This document shows positions 56,205-62,347 of a DNA stretch of 62,347 nt, piece after piece. A model generated the notes under the pieces. The model worked only from the letters and a program-made list of their open reading frames with translations. It was not told where the DNA came from and searched no databases. Location of the stretch: positions 1-62,347 of the forward strand of contig JAZSFX010000018.1 in the NCBI GenBank assembly GCA_045532455.1. The letters run 5' to 3'. Position numbers and translations under genes: made by a program. How positions within the stretch are numbered: position 1 is the stretch's first letter; the number at the start of each line of letters is the position of its first letter. This DNA comes from Ornithomonoglobus_A sp045532455. Its GTDB lineage: Bacteria; Bacillota; Clostridia; UBA1381.

Positions 56205-56693
56205 ATGAAAGCAAATGGTAAAGTAATTAAATATGGAGATAATATTGATACGGACGTAATAATTCCTGCAAGATACCTTAATACTTCATCACCCGAGGAA
56301 TTGGCAGCACATTGTATGGAAGATATTGATACTTCATTTGTAAACAGAGTTCAAAAAGGCGATATTATGGTTGGCGGTGCAAATTTTGGTTGCGGCTCAT
56401 CAAGAGAACATGCGCCGATTGCAATAAAGGCAAGCGGAATATCATGCGTTATAGCAAAGGATTTTGCAAGAATATTCTTCAGAAACTCAATAAACATCGG
56501 TTTACCTATATTGGAGTGCCCCGAAGCATCAGCAGATATTGCCGAAAATGACGAGGTTGAAGTTGACTTTGACACAGGCGTAATAACCAATAAAACAAAA
56601 GGTAAAACATATCGCTCAGCGGCATTTCCTCCATTTATGCAGGGAATTATAAATGCCGGCGGTCTTGTTGAATACATAAAGAAAAACAATTAA
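56205..56693 (+). CDS. leuD: 3-isopropylmalate dehydratase small subunit
   Basis: A 162-residue swivel-domain partner of LeuC. Signatures: GDNIDTDVIIPARYLNT, GGANFGCGSSREHAPIAIKA and VIAKDFARIFFRNSINIGLP. Ribosome site GAGGTAATG within the end of leuC, so translation is coupled. Length fits the short archaeal-type LeuD. Co-transcribed with leuC and leuB. Confidence 0.95.
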   Translation: MKANGKVIKYGDNIDTDVIIPARYLNTSSPEELAAHCMEDIDTSFVNRVQKGDIMVGGANFGCGSSREHAPIAIKASGISCVIAKDFARIFFRNSINIGLPILECPEASADIAENDEVEVDFDTGVITNKTKGKTYRSAAFPPFMQGIINAGGLVEYIKKNN

Positions 56694-56721
56694 CAGCTTT
56701 TAAGAAAGGAGTAATAAAATT

Positions 56722-57783
56722 ATGGCAGAATTTAATATAGCAACAATACCTGGCGATGGAATTGGTCCTGAAATTGTTGACGGTGCAATTACAGTTTTAA
56801 AGGCTGTTGAGAAAAAATTTAACCACAAATTCAACTTTACGCAAGTTTATATGGGCGGTTGCGCAATAGATAAATATGGCGAGCCGCTTCCGCAAGAAAC
56901 TATTGATATATGCAAAAAATCCGACAGTGTTCTTTTGGGTGCAGTTGGAGGTCCTAAGTGGGATAATGCTCCAAAGAGACCCGAGGCTGGTCTTTTGGGA
57001 ATACGAAAAGAACTTGGCTTGTATTCAAACCTGAGACCGTCTATTCTAAAACCACAATTAAAAGAAGCATCACCATTAAAGGATTGCAAGCTCGAAAACG
57101 GACTTGATGTAATGGTTGTAAGAGAGCTTACAGGCGGAATTTATTTTGGTAAAAGAGAAAAGGCGCAAGATGGCAGCTGGGCGTCGGACGAAGAAAGATA
57201 TAGCGTTGAAGAAGTAAAACGAATTGGCAAAATTGCGTTCGAAACTGCAATGCTTCGTCAAAAAAAGCTTGTTTCTGTTGATAAAGCAAACGTGTTGGAA
57301 TCATCAAGACTTTGGAGAAAAACTATAACAGAATTGTCAGCAAATTATCCTGAAGTTGAACTAACACATATGTATGTTGATAATGCGGCCATGCAGCTTG
57401 CTATAAATCCATCGCAATTTGACGTTATGGTAACTTCAAATATATTTGGAGATATTTTATCTGATTTATCGTCTGCAATAGCAGGATCAATCGGAATGCT
57501 TCCGTCAGCATCACTTGGTGCAACAAAATGCGGAATGTATGAGCCTATTCATGGAAGTGCTCCTGATATTGCAGGAATGGATATTGCAAACCCGATTGCT
57601 ACAATAGTTTCAGCAGCTATGATGCTCGAAATGAGCTTTGGTTTAATTGATGAAGCTAAGGCGATAAATAATGCAGTTGACAAGGTACTTAACCAAAATT
57701 ACAGAACATCAGATATTATGTCTGACGGTATGACAAAAGTCGGCTGCAAAAAAATGGCAGAGCTTATTGCTGAGAATTTATAA
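56722..57783 (+). CDS. leuB: 3-isopropylmalate dehydrogenase
   Basis: A 353-residue NAD-dependent enzyme that oxidatively decarboxylates 3-isopropylmalate. Family features: IPGDGIGPEIVDGAI near the start, LLGAVGGPKWDN, RELTGGIYFGKRE, DKANVLESSRLWR and EPIHGSAPDIAGMDIANP. AAGAAAGGAG ribosome site. leuA and the ilv genes are not in the window. A hairpin terminator follows at 57795-57823. Confidence 0.96.
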   Translation: MAEFNIATIPGDGIGPEIVDGAITVLKAVEKKFNHKFNFTQVYMGGCAIDKYGEPLPQETIDICKKSDSVLLGAVGGPKWDNAPKRPEAGLLGIRKELGLYSNLRPSILKPQLKEASPLKDCKLENGLDVMVVRELTGGIYFGKREKAQDGSWASDEERYSVEEVKRIGKIAFETAMLRQKKLVSVDKANVLESSRLWRKTITELSANYPEVELTHMYVDNAAMQLAINPSQFDVMVTSNIFGDILSDLSSAIAGSIGMLPSASLGATKCGMYEPIHGSAPDIAGMDIANPIATIVSAAMMLEMSFGLIDEAKAINNAVDKVLNQNYRTSDIMSDGMTKVGCKKMAELIAENL

Positions 57784-57794
57784 TTATAATAAAT

Positions 57795-57830
57795 AGGGTA
57801 GTGTAGGATAATCTTACACTACCTTTAAAT
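57795..57830 (+). terminator. Terminator after leuB
   Basis: GGTAGTGTAGGAT pairs with ATCTTACACTACC (one G-U), followed by TTTAAATTT. Confidence 0.82.
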
Positions 57831-57859
57831 TTAACACACAAGGAGTTATGTGATATTTT

Positions 57860-58582
57860 ATGCCAAATAACACCCCGAACAAATGTTCTAAAAGGATTGT
57901 AATCGACTACAGAGCACATAAAGAAACAATAGAGGAGTTAGAACGTATGGGATTTAAAATTATTCCTACATTAAAAGTTCCTTTTCTTTATGATGCAATA
58001 AACGGTCATGCTGATATACAGATTTTTAAAACAGAATCATGTATTATAACAGCGCCTGAGGTCTTTGATTATTACAAAAACATACTAACTGATATTGACG
58101 TTATAAAAGGCTCAAAAAGTCTGCAGAGCGAATATCCGCACGATATTGCCTATAATTGTGCTGATGTTGGCAATTACCTGATTTGCAAGCGCTTGTACAC
58201 GACGATAGAAATTATCGAATATGGGTTAAGGTATAAAAAGAAAATTCTGAACGTCAACCAGGGATACTCAAAATGCAGTATTTGTATTGTAAATGAAAAT
58301 ACTTTAATCACAGCAGATAAATCCATTGCAAAAATATGCAGAGAAAATAAAATAGACGTATTGGAAATTGATGAAGGTCATATTGAATTAAAAGGAATGA
58401 ATTATGGATTTATTGGCGGTGCAACAGGTTTGATAGATAAATCAACGCTTGCAGTAAACGGAGAAATAAAAACACACCCAAATGGTAAAGATATTATTTC
58501 ATTTTGCAAAAACCATAATATCGACATAGTAGAGTTGAGAAAAGGCACATTATATGATATAGGCTCTATTTTTACACTCTAA
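57860..58582 (+). CDS. Unknown protein, possibly DUF6873 (GME-fold)
   Basis: A 240-residue cytoplasmic protein with repeated alpha/beta units: GHADIQIFKTESCIITAPEV, YPHDIAYNCADVGNYLICKR, YSKCSICIVNENTLITADKS and YGFIGGATGLIDKSTLAVNG. This looks like the guanidino-modifying-enzyme (GME) fold, and the GHAD-x3-F and GGATGL segments remind me of DUF6873. An enzymatic function is not established. AAGGAG ribosome site upstream. It follows the leu operon after a terminator and is convergent with proA. Confidence 0.6.
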   Translation: MPNNTPNKCSKRIVIDYRAHKETIEELERMGFKIIPTLKVPFLYDAINGHADIQIFKTESCIITAPEVFDYYKNILTDIDVIKGSKSLQSEYPHDIAYNCADVGNYLICKRLYTTIEIIEYGLRYKKKILNVNQGYSKCSICIVNENTLITADKSIAKICRENKIDVLEIDEGHIELKGMNYGFIGGATGLIDKSTLAVNGEIKTHPNGKDIISFCKNHNIDIVELRKGTLYDIGSIFTL

Positions 58583-58633
58583 GTTAGATAAAGAGCAATT
58601 TAGCTAACTTAGATTTATATTTTAATGATATAC

Positions 58634-58670
58634 AAAAAACAGCTCCCCTATAAAGAGCTGTTTTAATTTT
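58634..58670. terminator. Bidirectional terminator between the unknown gene and proA
   Basis: AAAACAGCTC (58636-58645) pairs with GAGCTGTTTT (58655-58664), flanked by A-run and T-rich tail. Confidence 0.85.
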
Positions 58671-58681
58671 ACTGAATTTTT

Positions 58682-59932
58682 TTATTCTCTTATTTGCCCG
58701 TCTCCTAATATTGTATATTTAACAGAGGTCAGCGCTTCTAATCCCATAGGACCGCGTGCATGCATTTTCTGTGTGCTGATACCAATTTCTGCACCAAACC
58801 CAAACTCAAAACCGTCAGTAAAACGAGTTGATGCATTTACGTACACAGCAGCGGCATCTACTTCATTTAAAAATTTACGTTGTGCGTTGTAATCGGTTGT
58901 GATTATGGCTTCGGAATGACCTGTGTTATATTTATTTATATGAGCTATTGCCTCGTCTACCCCATCTACCGTTTTAACAGATATAATATAGTCGTTATAT
59001 TCAGTATAATAATCCTCATCGGTTGCTTTTAATGCATTGGGATAATATTTAATACAATCTTCATCTGCCCTGATTTCTACACCATTCTCATTTAATTTAT
59101 TAAAAATAACCGGCACATATTCAGCACATATTTTTTTATCTATAAGTAATGTTTCAACTGCATTGCACACCGACGGTCTTTGTACCTTGGCATTTAATAT
59201 AATTTTAGTTGCCATATCAAAATCTGCACTGCTATCTACATATATATGGCAGTTTCCTGCAGCAGTTTCAACCACAGGCACAGTTGCATTTTCTACAACA
59301 CTTCGTATAAGTCCTGCACCACCGCGCGGAATAAGCATATCAACGTAACTATTTAATTTCATAAGCTCAGTTGCAGTTTCACGTTTTGTATCTTCTATAA
59401 TATTCAATGCACCTTCAGGAATTCCTGCGTCATATGCAGCTTTTTGCATAATCTTCATAAGTGTTTTATTGGAATTAATTGCCTCACTGCCGCCTCTTAA
59501 TATGCATGAATTTGAAGTTTTAAGGCATAGCGCAGCAGCATCCACTGTAACGTTAGGGCGAGCCTCGAAAATAATAGCAATAACACCCATCGGTACGCGT
59601 CTTTGACCTATTTCTATACCGTTAGGTCTTTTCCACATTTTTATTGTTTCGCCGATTGGGTCATCAAGTGTTGCAACTTGTCTTACACCCTCTGCCATTG
59701 CATATATTCGCTCTTGCGTAAGGGTAAGTCTGTCTATCATTGCTTTTCTTGTTCCCTTGTCAAGTGCGGCGGTAATATCCATTTTATTTGCAGCAAGAAT
59801 TTCATCGGTATTTTTTTCGAGTGCATCTGCAATAGCGTTAAGTGCATTGTTTTTTGTTACTGAAGAAATAACCGCCATTTTGTAAGATGCATTTTTTGCC
59901 GCCATTCCTTTTTTTGTTAATTCGCTATTCAA
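58682..59932 (-). CDS. proA: Glutamate-5-semialdehyde dehydrogenase (gamma-glutamyl phosphate reductase)
   Basis: A 416-residue NADPH-dependent enzyme, second step of proline synthesis. Signatures: VPMGVIAIIFEARPNVTVDA, LRGGSEAINSNKTLM, the catalytic Cys in VQRPSVCNAVETLLI, and GFGAEIGISTQKMHARGPMG near the end. It lies 24 bases after proB on the same strand; the pair makes the intermediate that cyclises to pyrroline-5-carboxylate. No proC in the window. Confidence 0.96.
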   Translation of the reverse strand: MNSELTKKGMAAKNASYKMAVISSVTKNNALNAIADALEKNTDEILAANKMDITAALDKGTRKAMIDRLTLTQERIYAMAEGVRQVATLDDPIGETIKMWKRPNGIEIGQRRVPMGVIAIIFEARPNVTVDAAALCLKTSNSCILRGGSEAINSNKTLMKIMQKAAYDAGIPEGALNIIEDTKRETATELMKLNSYVDMLIPRGGAGLIRSVVENATVPVVETAAGNCHIYVDSSADFDMATKIILNAKVQRPSVCNAVETLLIDKKICAEYVPVIFNKLNENGVEIRADEDCIKYYPNALKATDEDYYTEYNDYIISVKTVDGVDEAIAHINKYNTGHSEAIITTDYNAQRKFLNEVDAAAVYVNASTRFTDGFEFGFGAEIGISTQKMHARGPMGLEALTSVKYTILGDGQIRE

Positions 59933-59956
59933 TATAAATACATTCCCTTCGTCAGA

Positions 59957-60766
59957 TTATATCTCATTATAATTTTTAGAAACAAATAATGTACCCGTTG
60001 GCTTTGCATCTAAAATATTGTATATTAAATCCATATTATTTCCGTTGGCTATTATCATATGAATGCCTGCATTTGTTGCTATATTGGCAGCCTCCATTTT
60101 GGTTATCATACCGCCTGTCCCCTGCCCTGTTACTGCATCGCCAGCGAAATTTCGCACATCATTTACATCGTATACAACAGATAAAAGCTTTGCATCGGGG
60201 TTTTTGTGCGGGTCTTCAGAGTAAAGTCCATCAATATCCGAGAATAAAATAAGCAAATCTGCTCCAACAAGCTCTGCCACCATTGCAGACAGTGTATCGT
60301 TGTCGCCTATTTCAATTTCATCAAAGGACACAGTGTCATTTTCATTAACAATAGGAATTATACCCATATCCAAAAGTGCAGTAAATGTATTTTGAATATT
60401 ACTTTTTCTTTTTGGTACATCAACATCGTCTTTAGTAAGAAGAATCTGGGCCACCGTGTTGTGATATTCAGAAAAGAGTTTATCGTAAAGATACATAAGC
60501 TCACACTGTCCAACTGCTGCTATAGCCTGCTTTTGACGGGTATCGTCAGGTTTTTTAGAAAGTCCAAGCTTGCCAACTGCAACACCGATTGCGCCCGAAG
60601 TTACAAGAATAACTTCTTTGCCCTGGTTTCTTAAATCGCTTAAAATCATAGCCATTCTGTCTATTCTTTTTAAGTTCATTTTTCCTGTACTGTATGTAAG
60701 AGTTGACGTTCCTACCTTAATTACAATTCGTTGTGCTTTTGCTACATTTTTAAGTAAGTTTTCCAT
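59957..60766 (-). CDS. proB: Glutamate 5-kinase, short form without PUA domain
   Basis: A 269-residue amino-acid kinase phosphorylating glutamate. Signatures: VIKVGTSTLTYSTGKMNL, ILVTSGAIGVAVGKLGL, PIVNENDTVSFDEIEIGDND and GQGTGGMITKMEAANIATN. The C-terminal PUA domain of the long (E. coli-type) enzyme is absent, as in many Firmicutes. Feedback inhibition by proline is usual for the family. Operon order on this strand: recN, the metal-site membrane protein, proB, proA. Confidence 0.95.
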   Translation of the reverse strand: MENLLKNVAKAQRIVIKVGTSTLTYSTGKMNLKRIDRMAMILSDLRNQGKEVILVTSGAIGVAVGKLGLSKKPDDTRQKQAIAAVGQCELMYLYDKLFSEYHNTVAQILLTKDDVDVPKRKSNIQNTFTALLDMGIIPIVNENDTVSFDEIEIGDNDTLSAMVAELVGADLLILFSDIDGLYSEDPHKNPDAKLLSVVYDVNDVRNFAGDAVTGQGTGGMITKMEAANIATNAGIHMIIANGNNMDLIYNILDAKPTGTLFVSKNYNEI

Positions 60767-60786
60767 TTTTTTGTAATTGTTCCTTT

Positions 60787-61191
60787 CTATTTAAAACACA
60801 TCTTACAAGGCTCTTTTCCGCTTTGTTGTGCTTGTTTTAAGGTTATTTTCTCACTGTTCTTCTTTAGGCTTGAGCAGTTTTCTTTGTGGTATTTTTTGCC
60901 TGACTTTGTTATCCAAACATATTCAACAGAACTTTCAACTGTGGTTGTGGTATCTGTTGTAGTATTTGTGTCGTTTGAATTCCCCTCAGCAGTAATCTGC
61001 GATATACGTTCTTCAAGTTTTGTTGTCTTTTCGTATAACGCATCATAATACAGCAGTAAACTGTCATACTCACTTCGTTTCACACTAACCAAAGTATGTG
61101 TAAAAAATCCCGCAATAAATGCTATTACAAGTCCGATTATCAAAAGAAATCTCGTTTGATTTTTCTTGTGTTGTTTAAAGTTTTTATTCAT
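60787..61191 (-). CDS. Membrane-anchored protein with C-terminal Cys/His metal-site motif
   Basis: A 134-residue protein: basic start, one membrane helix (about 14-32, FLLIIGLVIAFIAGFFTHTL), a coiled-coil stretch (about 38-66, LLLYYDALYEKTTKLEERIS), a Thr/Asp-rich linker and a C-terminal domain of about 45 residues. That domain has GKKYH, a Cys, then EPCKMC, matching the tail of the lipoprotein nuclease at 45508. Four Cys/His residues suggest a bound zinc ion. The function is unknown. It lies between recN and proB with short gaps. Confidence 0.7.
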   Translation of the reverse strand: MNKNFKQHKKNQTRFLLIIGLVIAFIAGFFTHTLVSVKRSEYDSLLLYYDALYEKTTKLEERISQITAEGNSNDTNTTTDTTTTVESSVEYVWITKSGKKYHKENCSSLKKNSEKITLKQAQQSGKEPCKMCFK

Positions 61192-61206
61192 ATTATTTCC
61201 TCTTGC

Positions 61207-62347
61207 TTATAAGGAATTTGATATTAGTTCTTTTGCATGATTATATGCAGATTGCGTTATTTCTCTGCCGTCTATTATTCTTGCTAATTCCATAACACGT
61301 TCTTCCTCGTTTAGATGCTTTAACTCAGTGCAAGCCATTTCACCATCAATATTTTTTAAGATAAGATAGTGGTTTTTGGCATTGGCGCAAATTTGTGCAA
61401 GGTGTGTTATGCATATAACCTGTTTGCATGCACCGATTTTCTTTAGTTTCTGAGCTATTTTTATAGCAGCATTTCCCGAAACACCGGTATCAATTTCGTC
61501 AAAAATCAACGTATCAACATCGTCGTCTGTTGCAATGATGGATTTTATTGCAAGCATAACTCTTGAAAGCTCACCACCCGAGGCAATGCTGGCGAGTGGT
61601 TTTAGTGGCTCTCCGGGGTTTGTACTTATCATAAATTCCACTTTATCCATTCCATTTTCGTAAAAATCTTCAACTGTTTCTATATTAACAGACATTTTTG
61701 ATTTTTCCATATTAAGCTCGTGCAAGGATTCTTCAATTTTTTGCGAAAGAACGAGCGATGCATCACTTCTTTTTTTGCTTAATGACTTACCTGCATTTTT
61801 TAACTCATCGGTTTTTCTTTCAATTTCTATATTAAGCCTTTGAAGTTGTTCGTCGTGAGTTTTTATATCATTTAGCTCTTTCTTTGCATTTTGCAAAAAT
61901 GCATTGATTTCTTTAATTGAAGCACCGTATTTTCTTTTTAATTTCGAAATAAGGTCAAGCCTTGACCCGATATCATTTAAAATATTCTCATCATATTCAA
62001 CGTTATTGCCAAAATTTAATATCTCATGTGATATATCCTCAATGGAATACATAGCCGATGACAAACCATTGTAAGCATTTTCTAAAACACTGTCATATTC
62101 TTTTATTCCATCTAAGGCTTTTATGGCAATACATAGCGAATCATAAGCAGATGGAGCATCACTATTTTGATATATGTTTGAGTATGCCTCGCTTATACCT
62201 TGTGATATTTTTTCGGCATTTTCATAAATCTGTTGTTGTTCTGTTAAATCTTCTTCTTCGTTTTCACTTAGATTTGCCTTTTCAATTTCATCTATTTGAT
62301 ATTCTAATAAATCTATACGGCGAAGCATTTCCTGCTCGTCCTGATTG
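61207..62347 (-). CDS. recN: DNA repair protein RecN, 3' part (runs off the window)
   Basis: About 379 C-terminal residues of the SMC-like repair ATPase acting early at double-strand breaks. The coiled-coil arm returns from about the start to residue 200 (DLLEYQIDEIEKANLSENEE). Then come the ABC signature IASGGELSRVMLAIKSI, Walker B DTLIFDEIDTGVSG and the switch region ICITHLAQICA. An internal ATG at 62328 is not the true start; the frame continues to the window end and family length is about 555. Confidence 0.93.
   Translation of the reverse strand, partial: NQDEQEMLRRIDLLEYQIDEIEKANLSENEEEDLTEQQQIYENAEKISQGISEAYSNIYQNSDAPSAYDSLCIAIKALDGIKEYDSVLENAYNGLSSAMYSIEDISHEILNFGNNVEYDENILNDIGSRLDLISKLKRKYGASIKEINAFLQNAKKELNDIKTHDEQLQRLNIEIERKTDELKNAGKSLSKKRSDASLVLSQKIEESLHELNMEKSKMSVNIETVEDFYENGMDKVEFMISTNPGEPLKPLASIASGGELSRVMLAIKSIIATDDDVDTLIFDEIDTGVSGNAAIKIAQKLKKIGACKQVICITHLAQICANAKNHYLILKNIDGEMACTELKHLNEEERVMELARIIDGREITQSAYNHAKELISNSL

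Noticed and set aside
1..62347. CRISPR array, retron, toxin-antitoxin pair or other named defence system
   Set aside because: No regularly spaced repeats, cas genes, reverse transcriptase or paired small toxin/antitoxin genes were seen on either strand.

Overview
The window comes from a low-GC, spore-forming, monoderm Clostridia-type bacterium. The support is direct: sporulation genes (yunB, spoIIM, a dacF-type D,D-carboxypeptidase), a T-box on thrS, strong AGGAGG ribosome sites, TTGACA-17-TATAAT promoters, and exported proteins with S-layer-homology (SLH) or copper-amine-oxidase N-terminal ('stalk') domains. The SLH and stalk-domain repertoire suggests an uncultured or gut-type Eubacteriales relative; genus cannot be assigned from the sequence alone.

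Layout. 1-1081: start of an unknown membrane protein, a YdcZ-type DMT transporter and a small unknown protein, all on the minus strand. 1173-5788: T-box-controlled thrS, then yunB, spoIIM and dacF. 5829-9996: an XRE regulator gene divergent from a five-gene run encoding only exported or membrane-anchored proteins (stalk protein, membrane protein, Cys-pair lipoprotein, second stalk protein, C39-like peptidase with ricin-type lectin). 10065-18896: mostly minus strand; lipoprotein, tyrosine recombinase coupled to aspS, rnpB RNA (plus), RNase J, a secreted protein (plus), trxA, yigZ, hflX. 19009-24160: secG, rpsU, tRNA-Thr(CGU), nth, then an S26-type peptidase, a Wzm/Wzt-like polysaccharide ABC exporter and a membrane glycosyltransferase. 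24205-27815: two tandem SLH plus SGNH-hydrolase paralogues, one apparently missing catalytic residues. 27945-45454: zupT, then trmH and a long plus-strand run dprA, topA, trmFO, thioredoxin-like, GT-C-like protein, hisS, MATE, ftsK, ygiQ, folD, AEC transporter. 45508-51138: a lipoprotein nuclease, a gene remnant, then a minus-strand block (oadG-like, oadB, DUF47, pit) directly downstream of a GMP synthase that has no amidotransferase domain. 51354-54589: Cys-rich unknown, nucleoid-associated protein, ftsZ. 54880-58582: leuCDB and a possible DUF6873 protein. 58682-62347: proA, proB, a metal-site membrane protein and the 3' part of recN.

Most of the window is housekeeping. The parts most worth a second look are the XRE-linked exported-protein operon with a terminator-like palindrome inside one of its genes, a 13-bp hairpin around the yunB start, an apparent ATA start for spoIIM, the active/inactive SGNH pair, the 125-nt out-of-frame ygiQ/folD overlap, and the compositionally distinct phosphate/sodium-pump block with a 41-residue OadG-like protein and a gene remnant at its edge. 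No CRISPR array, insertion sequence or prophage was seen.
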